Position numbers and translations under genes: made by a program
Shown: positions 17,409-25,128 of the stretch, one piece after another
How positions within the stretch are numbered: position 1 is the stretch's first letter
Layout of the letters: the number at the start of each line of letters is the position of its first letter
NCBI GenBank assembly: GCA_020831845.1
Contig: JAFIFV010000016.1
Coordinates: forward strand, 1-64,000
DNA: 64,000 bases
Source: Ectothiorhodospiraceae bacterium
Lineage (GTDB): Bacteria > Pseudomonadota > Gammaproteobacteria > Nitrococcales > Aquisalimonadaceae
Direction: 5' to 3'
The notes under the pieces: model-generated
Seen by the model: only the letters and a program-made list of their open reading frames with translations
Database searches by the model: none
Told to the model about the DNA's origin: nothing

Positions 17409-17987
17409 TCAGTCTTTGCCGAGCGCCTTGAGGACAAACGTGCGGGTATCATCCAGCGCCGCGCGAGACTGCTCCGGGTCATCCAGGGCACGGGACAACA
17501 ACAACCCGCCCAGCATGCAGGCGACGATGCCACGGGCGTCAGCTCCATCGGGTTCCAAGCCCTCGTCCCGCAGCAGTCGTTCGATCATTCGTATCATGCG
17601 CTCCGCCCCCTCGCCGATGGCCCGGCGCGGCTCACCTTCCTGGCGGGAGATTTCGGAGCCCAGCGCGGCGATGGCGCAGCCGCTGCCGGGATGATCCCGA
17701 TGCGCGGTGGAAAGATAGCGTGACAACACTTCTTCCAGGTCGTGGGTCCGGGGCGTGTCGGCATGACGGAGTCCATCATTCGCCTTGATCAGCGCGCTTC
17801 TGCAGGCCTCGGCCACCAGCGCCTCCTTGGAAGGAAAGTGCTTGTAGAACCCACCATGGGTCAGGCCCGCCTCACGCATCAGCTCGGCCACGCCCACGGC
17901 TTCCACACCGCGTTCGCGGAACAGTTTCGCCGCCACCTTGACGATGCGTTCGCGGGTTTCCGCCGCTTCTTCACGTGATTTGCGCAT
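17409..17987 (-). CDS. TetR/AcrR-family repressor
   Basis: 192 residues. The N-terminal helix-turn-helix reads ETRERIVKVAAKLFRERGVEAVGVAELMREAGLTHGGFYKHFPSKEAL, the standard TetR DNA-binding module of the AcrR/NemR-like branch. The C-terminal region (SGCAIAALGSEISRQEGEPRRAIGEG) is the ligand domain typical of the TetR_C_13-like group. I set the start at ATG 17987; an upstream extension has no homology. It is divergent from an alpha/beta hydrolase gene at 18098, with a palindrome in between, so it probably represses that gene and itself. Confidence 0.88.
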   Translation of the reverse strand: MRKSREEAAETRERIVKVAAKLFRERGVEAVGVAELMREAGLTHGGFYKHFPSKEALVAEACRSALIKANDGLRHADTPRTHDLEEVLSRYLSTAHRDHPGSGCAIAALGSEISRQEGEPRRAIGEGAERMIRMIERLLRDEGLEPDGADARGIVACMLGGLLLSRALDDPEQSRAALDDTRTFVLKALGKD

Positions 17988-18041
17988 GTCTGCAAGCCAT
18001 TGACCTGATGGCGCGACTATAGCATTGACAATCTCCAAAAA

Positions 18042-18063
18042 ATAGATGACGATCATCATCTAT
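18042..18063. promoter_or_regulatory. Putative TetR operator
   Basis: ATAGATGA, six bases, TCATCTAT is a perfect 8-bp inverted repeat centred between the divergent tetR-like and hydrolase genes, 34 bp before the hydrolase start. A TTGACA hexamer lies just upstream at 18025-18030. The position fits repression by the adjacent TetR-like protein. Confidence 0.6.
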
Positions 18064-18097
18064 AAAGATTATAACCATCATCCAAATGAGGTAGACC

Positions 18098-18922
18098 ATG
18101 AACAACACCCCTGCCGCGGACACCACTGCCCAGCCCCTGGGACTGACCGCATCCCAGGCCCTCCACCTGTTCACGCGACCCCGCCGTATTCCTCCCCAGG
18201 AACAGGAACAGCAGCTGATGGCGCGTGGTCGTGAGCGGGTCGTGAACCACGCCGGCCGGCAACTGCGTGGCTGGATCTGGGGAAGCCGCGGCCCGGACGT
18301 GCTGCTGGCGCATGGGTGGGACAGCAGGGCCAGCCACCTCGGCGCCTTCGTCGAGCCTCTGCTGAGCAACGGCTATCGGGTGACGGCTTTCGATGCGCCG
18401 GCACACGGAGCGTCCGAGGGCAATCAGTCCCATGTGATCGACATCGGGCGCGCACTACTGCAGATACATCAGGAGGCCGGGCCTTTCGATGCGGTGGTCG
18501 CGCACTCCGTGGGCTCGCCCGCGCTGCTGTATGCGCTCGCGAACGGCCTGACAACCCGGGCCAGCGTCCATATCGCCGGCCCGGCCTCGCTGCGGCGCGT
18601 GCTGATCGCCTTCGCCACGGCATGCCGCGTACCGGAAGACGACATTCCGGGTTTTCTGGCGCTGGTGGCGGAGCACATCGGCATGCCATTGGAGCAGATG
18701 GAAGTCGCATCCCTGGCATCGGGGATGCGCCATCCGGCATTGCTGCTGCACGCTCCGGAGGATCGCGAAATTCCCTACAGTGACAGCCTGGCCCTGCACA
18801 AACTCTGGCGCGGCTCGGCGCTCATGGACATCCCCGGCGCCGGCCATCGTCGAATCGTGGCAGACCCGCGGACCCTGGACGCCACTCTGCAATTCCTGCT
18901 GCGCGCGACACCGCATGGATGA
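18098..18922 (+). CDS. Alpha/beta hydrolase under TetR control
   Basis: 274 residues. An unstructured first 45 residues precede the core: oxyanion region VLLAHGWDSRASHLG near 69, FDAPAHGASEG near 100, nucleophile elbow AHSVGS near 132, and a late acid/His pair (HAPEDREIPYSD near 218, GAGHRRIVADP near 249). Probable cytoplasmic esterase or similar; substrate unknown. It lies divergent to a TetR repressor with a palindromic operator between them, which suggests induction by its substrate or a related toxic compound. Confidence 0.85.
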   Translation: MNNTPAADTTAQPLGLTASQALHLFTRPRRIPPQEQEQQLMARGRERVVNHAGRQLRGWIWGSRGPDVLLAHGWDSRASHLGAFVEPLLSNGYRVTAFDAPAHGASEGNQSHVIDIGRALLQIHQEAGPFDAVVAHSVGSPALLYALANGLTTRASVHIAGPASLRRVLIAFATACRVPEDDIPGFLALVAEHIGMPLEQMEVASLASGMRHPALLLHAPEDREIPYSDSLALHKLWRGSALMDIPGAGHRRIVADPRTLDATLQFLLRATPHG

Positions 18923-18978
18923 CCATACGCGTCAGCGAACCCACCACTGGGCCAGCGTGCTGGCCGGGAGTCGAAGTC

Positions 18979-19578
18979 ATGAGTCAACTCGAAGAAAGCT
19001 CTCAATCAAGCCAGGAGGAGCCTCCGGCTGCAACACGCCGCGGCCTCAGCCCGGTCCCCGCCGAACGGGGTCTGCGTCTGCGCACCGCGGGGCGTCGTGA
19101 CCTGCCACCGCTGGAAGGCCTGGCCGCCGGACTTTCCGGCAACAACAACCATGACCACGCCGACCTGTCGAGAATACTCTCTGCCGGTTACCGTCACGGT
19201 GTGGTTCATGTGCTGGAAACGGCGAAATCCCCAAGGCGCATCATGGGGTACGGCTATTATCTGCAAACCGTGCCCGACGACCTTGGCCGCGGAGATCTGG
19301 TGTTGCGCCTTGCCGAGGAGATCCGGTACGGGGAGGACGGCGCCGTCCTGCTGCTGTCGGTGGCCCAGGCAGCCATTCGTTCGAACATCGCGGTGCTGCG
19401 CCTGGGAGGAGAAGCAGACCGCATCGCCGGAACGCTGGGCCTGCGCGGCAGGCTGGCGCCCAGACGCCGCTGGTGGCAACAAGCCTGGTCCGAACTTGAC
19501 CTGACCCTGGATGACCGCCGCCTGCGCCCAGCAGTCAGATCCTTGACCGTCCTTCCCACCCGAGCACAGAGCGCCTGA
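18979..19578 (+). CDS. Hypothetical protein, faintly GNAT-like
   Basis: 199 residues from ATG 18979, which has GGGAG eight bases before it; an ATG at 18919 overlapping the hydrolase stop would add 20 residues of unlikely composition. The first 30 residues are polar and disordered. The segment RGLRLRTAGRRDLPPLEGLAAGL looks like the first strand and helix of an acetyltransferase, and RRIMGYGYYL could be a central strand, but no acetyl-CoA motif is evident. I do not recognise the family. It probably shares a transcript with the hydrolase. Its stop codon forms the loop of a strong hairpin. Confidence 0.6.
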   Translation: MSQLEESSQSSQEEPPAATRRGLSPVPAERGLRLRTAGRRDLPPLEGLAAGLSGNNNHDHADLSRILSAGYRHGVVHVLETAKSPRRIMGYGYYLQTVPDDLGRGDLVLRLAEEIRYGEDGAVLLLSVAQAAIRSNIAVLRLGGEADRIAGTLGLRGRLAPRRRWWQQAWSELDLTLDDRRLRPAVRSLTVLPTRAQSA

Positions 19579-19590
19579 GGCGCTCTGTGC
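19564..19590 (+). terminator. Perfect 12-bp hairpin with the stop codon as loop
   Basis: GCACAGAGCGCC, then TGA, then GGCGCTCTGTGC. The three loop bases are the stop codon of the gene at 18979. The stem is very GC-rich but no T run follows, so it could be a factor-dependent terminator or an mRNA 3' stabiliser rather than a classical intrinsic terminator. Confidence 0.6.
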
Positions 19591-19642
19591 CTCGCCTCGC
19601 GACACCTCACAGGAACCAAAACGGCCTTGCGGGCGTAAACCC

Positions 19643-19675
19643 TTAAGGAAGCGCTGAAGTACTTCTTCGTTCGCG
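19643..19675. repeat. Single-end copy B of the MITE-like repeat
   Basis: TTAAGGAAGCGCTGAAGTAC followed by a diverged tail (TTCTTCGTTCGCG). Matches the terminus of the family described at 60533. It lies in the 157-bp gap before the GltS-like gene, 60 bp upstream of its start. Confidence 0.65.
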
Positions 19676-19735
19676 TTGTGGTTGGCAGGCTCCCACCTCG
19701 ACGGAAGGGATTCAGGACTGAATAAGGAAGCCCTC

Positions 19736-21196
19736 ATGACCATGACCGTGGGTGAACTGTTCGTCGCGCTGGTCCTGATCGGTATGATCCTCCTGGTCAG
19801 CAATGCCCTGCGGGTGCTGATGCCATGGCTGCGGCGGCTTTTCCTGCCCAGTTCCGTTGTCGGCGGTGCGCTGCTCCTGCTGGCGGGGCCGGAGGTGCTG
19901 GGCCTGTTTACCGGTTCCCCGTTCGAGGACGGCGCAGGCCTGTTCCCGGAATATGTTTACGAAAGCTGGGCCGCCCTTCCCGGACTGCTCATCAATGTGG
20001 TCTTCGCTGCGCTGTTCATCGGCCGCCCGATTCCGGGGCTGCGCACGATCTGGATGCGGGCCGGGCCGCAGGTCGTGGTGGGCCAGACCATGGCCTGGGG
20101 TCAGTACGTTGTGGGCCTCACTCTCGCCCTGGTGATCCTGGTACCGGTGTTCGGCATGAACCCGATGGTGGGGGCGCTGATCGAGATCGGTTTCGAGGGC
20201 GGCCACGGTACCGCCGCCGGCATGGCGGACACCTTCGCCGAACTGGGTTTCGAGGAGGGCGCGGACCTGGCGCTGGGCCTGGCCACCGTGGGGATCGTTT
20301 CCGGCGTGCTCATCGGCACCGTCCTGATCAACATCGCCGCTCGGCGAGGCATCGTGAACCCCAGCGAGGATGCCGACGATCCCGACGCACTGATGCGGGA
20401 GGACGCGCAGTCCCAGCCCTCCACCGAGGAATATTCCGAATTCAAGAAGGACCTGATGCAGGAAGCCGATACCAGCGACCCGCTCAGCATCCACATCGGC
20501 CTGGTGGGCATCGCCATTGCGATCGGCTGGCTCATCCTCAGTGGCCTGCAATGGGTGGAACAGATGAACTGGGCGCGCGACGACGGGATGGAAATCATGG
20601 CCCACGTGCCGCTGTTTCCCATTGCCATGATCGGCGGCGTGATCGTGCAGTTGTTCGTGATGCGCTTCAAGCTGGAGCGGCATGTCTCCAGCCGCACCAT
20701 GTCGCGCATCGCCGGTTCCTCGCTGGATTTCACCATCGCCGCCGCGCTGGCTACGTTGTCTCTGGCCGTGCTCGGCGAGTTCCTGATTCCGTTCCTGCTG
20801 CTGGCCGCCGCCGGGATCGGCTGGTCGCTGTTCGTGCTGATCGTGATTGCGCCGAAGGTCATTCCGGAGAACTGGTTCGAGCGCGGCATTGGCGACTTCG
20901 GCCAGTCCATGGGCGTGACGGTGACAGGGCTGCTGCTGATGCGCATGGCGGACCCGAAGAACCGCTCAGGTGCGCTGGAAAGCTTCGGTTACAAGCAGCT
21001 GATGTTCGAGCCGGTGGTGGGCGGCGGCTTGTTCACCGCCGCCTCGATTCCGCTGATTGCCCAGTTCGGACCGGTGACCGTACTGGGGCTCACGCTGGTG
21101 CTGACACTGGCATGGCTGGCCTTCGGCCTGCTGTACTTCGGCCGCATGGTGCCGGATCGCGGACGGGGCCGTTGGCATCCGGACCAGGCGGAGTAG
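19736..21196 (+). CDS. Sodium:glutamate symporter-like (GltS family) permease
   Basis: 486 residues with ten or more membrane helices. The motif PSSVVGGALLLLAG near residue 39, IGFEGGHGTAAGMADTFAELGFEEGADLALGLATVGI near 150 and the C-terminal repeat SLDFTIAAALATLSL plus VVGGGLFTAASIPLIAQFG match the GltS family, which imports glutamate with sodium. It is longer than the usual roughly 400 residues because of an acidic cytoplasmic insertion near residues 205-255 (EDADDPDALMREDAQSQ and following). Glutamate specificity is not certain. ATG 19736 has AAGGAAG before it. A 1.4-kb open frame also exists in the +1 frame but is a shadow. Confidence 0.82.
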   Translation: MTMTVGELFVALVLIGMILLVSNALRVLMPWLRRLFLPSSVVGGALLLLAGPEVLGLFTGSPFEDGAGLFPEYVYESWAALPGLLINVVFAALFIGRPIPGLRTIWMRAGPQVVVGQTMAWGQYVVGLTLALVILVPVFGMNPMVGALIEIGFEGGHGTAAGMADTFAELGFEEGADLALGLATVGIVSGVLIGTVLINIAARRGIVNPSEDADDPDALMREDAQSQPSTEEYSEFKKDLMQEADTSDPLSIHIGLVGIAIAIGWLILSGLQWVEQMNWARDDGMEIMAHVPLFPIAMIGGVIVQLFVMRFKLERHVSSRTMSRIAGSSLDFTIAAALATLSLAVLGEFLIPFLLLAAAGIGWSLFVLIVIAPKVIPENWFERGIGDFGQSMGVTVTGLLLMRMADPKNRSGALESFGYKQLMFEPVVGGGLFTAASIPLIAQFGPVTVLGLTLVLTLAWLAFGLLYFGRMVPDRGRGRWHPDQAE

Positions 21197-21211
21197 TCAT
21201 GTCCGGCGGGA

Positions 21212-21961
21212 TCAGTCGCCGTGGCAGCGATGGGCGGCAGGCTGCCGGCTTTCATACTCGTCATGCCTCCGCACCCAGTCCATGATCTGCGTTTCGTTAC
21301 GGCCCTTGGGGGTGATGTCCAGGTAGACGAACGCACCAATTACCTCTTCATTGCCCCGTGCATAGCTGGAATACGTGTGGAACACGTTCCCGTCGGCATC
21401 CCTGGAGAACACGCTGAGGCCGGGCAGCTCATCCAACTGGTACTTCGGGTCATCGATCTGCTCATAGTTGTAGTGGAGCCTGCCCGCTGCCAGGTCCTCC
21501 GCTCGAAACGAGACACAGTAGTCGAAGTTGAAATCACTGCCATGGGAGGAAACCCACCGGGCGCGCCATCCCATGCGTCTGCGATAGGCCTCCAGCTTCT
21601 CCAGCGGGGCACGGGACACCCGCACGTAGCTCACGTCATGATTTTCCAGATGGACAACGGCGCCCTCGGCATGATCGGCTTCCAGCGAACAACTGGGGCA
21701 GCCCGCGTCCCAGTCCGGACCGAACATGAAATGGTGGACGATCAACTGGCTGTTGCCGTCGAACAGCTGGGCCAGCGTTCGCTTCCCTTCCGGTGTATCG
21801 AAAACGTACTCCTTGTCGACCTTCACCCACGGCAGCGTGCGCCGCTCGCGGGCGACCAGATCACGCATGCGTGTCAATGCCTTCTCGTTCTTCAGGTGCG
21901 CTTTGCGCGCTTCCAGCCACTCTTCGCGGGAGACGACCCGGTGGTGTTCAGTGGTACTCAT
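21212..21961 (-). CDS. DUF899 thioredoxin-like protein
   Basis: 249 residues. REEWLEARKAHLKNEKALTRMRDLVARERRTLPWVKVDKEYVF is the usual DUF899 opening, followed by the core strand LIVHHFMFGPDWDAGCPSCSLEADH with a CxxC near residue 84. The segment GSDFNFDYCVSFR and FHTYSSYARGNE also fit. The fold is thioredoxin-like (AhpC/TSA-related), and the function is not established; possibly a thiol-dependent oxidoreductase. ATG 21961 has GGAG seven bases upstream. It stands alone between the symporter and the aldo/keto reductase. Confidence 0.85.
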   Translation of the reverse strand: MSTTEHHRVVSREEWLEARKAHLKNEKALTRMRDLVARERRTLPWVKVDKEYVFDTPEGKRTLAQLFDGNSQLIVHHFMFGPDWDAGCPSCSLEADHAEGAVVHLENHDVSYVRVSRAPLEKLEAYRRRMGWRARWVSSHGSDFNFDYCVSFRAEDLAAGRLHYNYEQIDDPKYQLDELPGLSVFSRDADGNVFHTYSSYARGNEEVIGAFVYLDITPKGRNETQIMDWVRRHDEYESRQPAAHRCHGD

Positions 21962-22059
21962 CGCAGCACTCCTCAGATTCCGACAAACGGCGCTGCCGCG
22001 GATGCGCGGCAACCTGCGCTCATTAATCGAACGCGCCGGGCCGGAATCGACAAGCCTGC

Positions 22060-23007
22060 TCAGAGCTGCTCGATATGCGCGATCATGCGTTGGCGCATCT
22101 CTTCGTCCGGAAGACCGCCACGGGCCGCGCCCATGTTGTCCACCATGTGGTGCGGGCGGCTGGTGGCCGGTGTCGCCACGGTCACGTCCGGATGCGAGAG
22201 CACGAACTTGAGGAAGAACTGGCCCCAGGTGTGGGCGTCGAACTCCGCGGCCCAGTCCGGCACCTCCTGACCCCGCACGCGCTCCCACAACCGGGTACGC
22301 CCGAACGGTGCGTATACCAGAACCCCGATGCCGCGATCCCGTGCCAGCGGGAAGATGCGTTCCTCCATGGTGCGATTGTCGATGGCGTAGTCCACCCCGA
22401 TGAAATCCAGCGGCTCGCGCTGCATGATCCGCTCCAGTTCCTCGTACTGACGCGGAAAGGTGGTGGTGACCCCGATGTAGCGAACCCGCTCCTCGCCCTT
22501 CAGTTCCTTGAGGATGCCGAACTGCGTGGGCACGTCGCCCAGGTTGTGAACCTGGATCAGATCCAGCACCGGCTTCTTCAACCGCTGGAAGGACTGCTCG
22601 ATCTGCGCACGGGCCTCCTCCGGGTCGGCGCTTCCGCCGTTGCGGCCGGCCACATTGACCTTGGTGGCCCAGAACAGCTTGTCCGTCAGCCCCTGTTCAT
22701 CGGCGATGCGGCCGGACACCTCCTCGGAGGCGCCGTAACTGGGCGCGGTGTCGAACACGGTTCCGCCATTGGCAACCAGTTCACGGAGGACCTCGCGCAA
22801 GGCATCGACGTCGTCCCCGCCCGCCGCGCTGGAGAAGGTTGCGGAACTACCGAGCCCGACGGCCGGCAACTCCTCGCCGGACGACGGAATCGCACGTGTG
22901 ATCAGCGGCAGGTCCCCGTCCTGGCCGGCCCACAGCAGGCTCGGTTTCAACCCCAGGGCAACCCCGCTTGCCACCAACAGTTTCAGATAGTCTCGACGCG
23001 TGATCAT
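22060..23007 (-). CDS. Tat-exported aldo/keto reductase
   Basis: 315 residues. The N-terminus MITRRDYLKLLVASGVALGLKPSLLWA is a twin-arginine signal peptide, so a folded, cofactor-loaded enzyme is likely sent to the periplasm, unusual for this NADPH-dependent family. The barrel contains FDTAPSYG (Asp and Tyr of the tetrad), WATKVNVAG (Lys) and IQVHNLG (His). NADPH-binding residues lie in the C-terminal part (VATPATSRPHHMVDNMGAARG). The gene overlaps the end of the translocase-like gene by 4 bp (ATGA), so the two are coupled. AAGGAG precedes ATG 23007. Substrate unknown. Confidence 0.85.
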   Translation of the reverse strand: MITRRDYLKLLVASGVALGLKPSLLWAGQDGDLPLITRAIPSSGEELPAVGLGSSATFSSAAGGDDVDALREVLRELVANGGTVFDTAPSYGASEEVSGRIADEQGLTDKLFWATKVNVAGRNGGSADPEEARAQIEQSFQRLKKPVLDLIQVHNLGDVPTQFGILKELKGEERVRYIGVTTTFPRQYEELERIMQREPLDFIGVDYAIDNRTMEERIFPLARDRGIGVLVYAPFGRTRLWERVRGQEVPDWAAEFDAHTWGQFFLKFVLSHPDVTVATPATSRPHHMVDNMGAARGGLPDEEMRQRMIAHIEQL

Positions 23008-24374
23008 GGTGAACTCCTTGCGTATGCCTCGCCCGGCGTATGGCCCGCCGGATGTTCCCGCGCAGCGATGCGCTGCTGCGTGCGCCCCAACCAGAAGCCG
23101 AGCGCGGCCCAGACCAGCGCGAGCGGAACCGCCACACTGGCTATCGCGGCCAGGCCCATGCCCAGCCTTCCCAGCAGGCCTTCCACCTGCGCACCCACCA
23201 CATCGCCTCCACGATAGACGAAGGTATCGATAAAGGCCTTGGACTTGTACTTGTCCTCGCGGCTGGTGACGGTATAGAGCGTCTCCCGCGCCGGCCGCAT
23301 GATGGCGCGCTGCAGCGAACGGAACACCGCCTCGAACACGATCAACGCCGCCAGTGAGCCGACGATGGCCAGGCCGATGAAGCCCAGCGCGGCAGTCAGC
23401 GGAAGCAGCGCCAGTGTGATATGCACCCCGAAACGCCGCATCAGGTGCCCGGCAAGCAAGGCCTGCATCAGCAGCGTCGCGGTCTGCGTGATCAGGTCGA
23501 TGCGGGCGAAGATCGTGGTGCGCAGGTCCAGGTCGTCCCCCAGCGCCGCCACCATCTGCAGGCGGGTGAAGTACAGGAACGTGGCCATGATGGCGAGGAT
23601 GACGACGTAGCCGGCAATGCCGCTGAGATAACGTGAACGCAACACCGCGCGCACACCCTCCCAGGCGCTGCCGCCGATGATCTCCCGCTCGTCCACCGCG
23701 GGTGGCTGCTCCTTGCTGTCCGTAGTTTGCTGCGAGCCGGACCGCGCCGGCTGCAGCAGCGCCACCGCCCAGGCTGCGGTGAGCGCCAGCATCAGGAAGC
23801 CCGCCGACACCAGCAGCAGCGAGGCCGTGCCCAGGGGCTCCGCCAGCATGGAAGCCAGCCATGGGCCGAAGATGGCGCCACAGGTGCCACCGACGGCGAT
23901 TAGACCGAAGAAGCGCTTGCCCTGCTCCAGCGAAAAGCGATCGGCCATCAGCGCCCAGAACACCATGGTGACGAACAGATTGAACACGCTGAACCAGACG
24001 TAGAACACTTGCCCGGTGGTCACGCCGATGGCATCCGGAGCCAGCACCATGACCAGGTAGAACACCAGCAGGCTGGCCGCGAAGAAGACATACGTGGCGG
24101 AAATGAACTTGAGCCGCGGCAGACGGCTGACCAGCAGGCCGAACAGCGGATTCACCAGCAGGGTCACCAGCGCCGTGCCGATGAACAACCAGCGCACGGC
24201 CTCGATGCCCCGCTGCATGCCCAGCGCCTCCCGCGCCGGCCGCAGCAGCATCAGCGCGGTGAGCACGCAGAAGAAGAACAGCGCCGAGAGCAGGACCGGC
24301 ACCAGTTCCTCCCGCCGGACATTGAACAAGCGCTGCCACCCGGTGGCCACTACTCCGCCCCCTGCGCTCACCAC
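23004..24374 (-). CDS. ATP/ADP translocase-like (NTP exchange / MFS-type) membrane protein
   Basis: 456 residues, about twelve membrane helices. The pattern MLLRPAREALGMQRG near residue 42, FYVWFSVFNLFVTMVFWALMADRFSLEQGKRFFGLIAVGGTCGA near 127 and RAIMRPARETLYTVTSREDKYKSKAFIDTFVYRGGDVVGA near 345 are typical of bacterial proteins related to the Tlc ATP/ADP carriers. In free-living bacteria these are generally annotated as MFS transporters of unknown substrate. Start is GTG 24374 or 24371, behind AAGGAG. It is coupled to a Tat-exported aldo/keto reductase; the pair may act on one periplasmic compound (inference). Confidence 0.8.
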   Translation of the reverse strand: MVSAGGGVVATGWQRLFNVRREELVPVLLSALFFFCVLTALMLLRPAREALGMQRGIEAVRWLFIGTALVTLLVNPLFGLLVSRLPRLKFISATYVFFAASLLVFYLVMVLAPDAIGVTTGQVFYVWFSVFNLFVTMVFWALMADRFSLEQGKRFFGLIAVGGTCGAIFGPWLASMLAEPLGTASLLLVSAGFLMLALTAAWAVALLQPARSGSQQTTDSKEQPPAVDEREIIGGSAWEGVRAVLRSRYLSGIAGYVVILAIMATFLYFTRLQMVAALGDDLDLRTTIFARIDLITQTATLLMQALLAGHLMRRFGVHITLALLPLTAALGFIGLAIVGSLAALIVFEAVFRSLQRAIMRPARETLYTVTSREDKYKSKAFIDTFVYRGGDVVGAQVEGLLGRLGMGLAAIASVAVPLALVWAALGFWLGRTQQRIAAREHPAGHTPGEAYARSSP

Positions 24375-24446
24375 AAATCTCCTTCTGCAGGCACCGGGCG
24401 CCGACGATTGCCGGCCTGCATCAACGGCGCAGCGCCGGCACGGTGA

Positions 24447-24842
24447 TCATGGCAGATTCAACTGCCAGGAAACCCCGAAACGATCGCCGACCCAGCCGAA
24501 TTTCGTGCTGAAACCATAGTCGTCCAGCGGCATGAAGATCGTGCCCCCTTCCGACAACTTCCCGAAAAGCGCGTTCAGCTCGGCCTCGCTGTCGCAATCG
24601 ACGAACACCGAGAAGGCGGGCGTGAAACCGAAATCATGCTTCACCGGCGAATCGATGCAGATGAAGCGCTGGTTCCCGAGACGGAACTCGGCATTCTTCA
24701 CCGAGCCTTCAACCCCCTGCTCGCCGGGACCGTAGTGGGCGATGCGCACGACTTCCGCATCCGCAAACAACGATACGTACAGATTGATCGCCTGCTCGGC
24801 GGTTCCCTGGAACATCAGAAACGGTGTGATCGCCCTTGCCAT
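24447..24842 (-). CDS. VOC/PhnB-like protein (glyoxalase superfamily)
   Basis: 131 residues. ITPFLMFQGTAEQAINLYVSLF at the start, FICIDSPVKHDFGFTPAFSVFVDCDSEAELNALFGKLSEGGTIFMPLDDYGFSTKFGWVGDRFGVSWQLNL at the end: the usual layout of the PhnB/3-demethylubiquinone methyltransferase-like VOC family, a metal-binding fold of paired beta-alpha-beta-beta-beta units. The enzymatic role of most members is unknown. Its promoter region holds a 32-bp repeat hairpin whose other end closes the next gene upstream. Confidence 0.85.
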   Translation of the reverse strand: MARAITPFLMFQGTAEQAINLYVSLFADAEVVRIAHYGPGEQGVEGSVKNAEFRLGNQRFICIDSPVKHDFGFTPAFSVFVDCDSEAELNALFGKLSEGGTIFMPLDDYGFSTKFGWVGDRFGVSWQLNLP

Positions 24843-24865
24843 GATCGTCTCCTGAAGTGTGGCCC

Positions 24866-24897
24866 TAGGGAAGCGCTGAGGTATTCACGCTTCCCTA
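24866..24897. repeat. 32-bp hairpin copy C of the MITE-like repeat
   Basis: TAGGGAAGCG, a 14-base centre (CTGAGGTATTCA plus flanks), then CGCTTCCCTA. The arms are perfect inverted repeats. The right arm contains the TAG stop (24895-24897, minus strand) of the small gene upstream; the left arm lies 23 bp from the VOC gene start. It may act as a terminator between the two. Confidence 0.75.
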
Positions 24898-25101
24898 AAG
24901 CCGGCGCACGACTCGCTCCGGCCTCGCCAGTTCGTGATACACATCCTCCAGATACGCCACAAGCCGGTCAGCCGGCAACGCCTGGGGAATCGCCAGATCG
25001 GCTTCCGGACGGCGGACCCCATCGCCGGCGCGGAATACCTCCCAGCGACCATCGACACGCACGATCTCCAGCACGAAGCGCCCGTAGATATCGAATTTCA
25101 T
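24895..25101 (-). CDS. Small conserved protein (DUF7661-like)
   Basis: 68 residues, MKFDIYGRFVLEIVRVDGRW at the start and an acidic-helical tail LPADRLVAYLEDVYHELARPE. The pattern matches a small family of hypothetical proteins that I believe is DUF7661; function unknown, no catalytic motif. GGGGATAGGGG stands right before ATG. It lies 28 bp downstream of the MocR gene on the same strand and could be co-transcribed. Its TAG stop is contributed by repeat copy C. Confidence 0.7.
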   Translation of the reverse strand: MKFDIYGRFVLEIVRVDGRWEVFRAGDGVRRPEADLAIPQALPADRLVAYLEDVYHELARPERVVRRL

Positions 25102-25128
25102 CCCCTATCCCCGGTCGCCGAAGCCCTG

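Noticed and set aside
19825-21285. A 486-codon plus-strand frame inside the GltS-like gene
   Set aside because: It is the +1 shadow of the real gene: arginine-, glycine- and proline-rich with no membrane segments.
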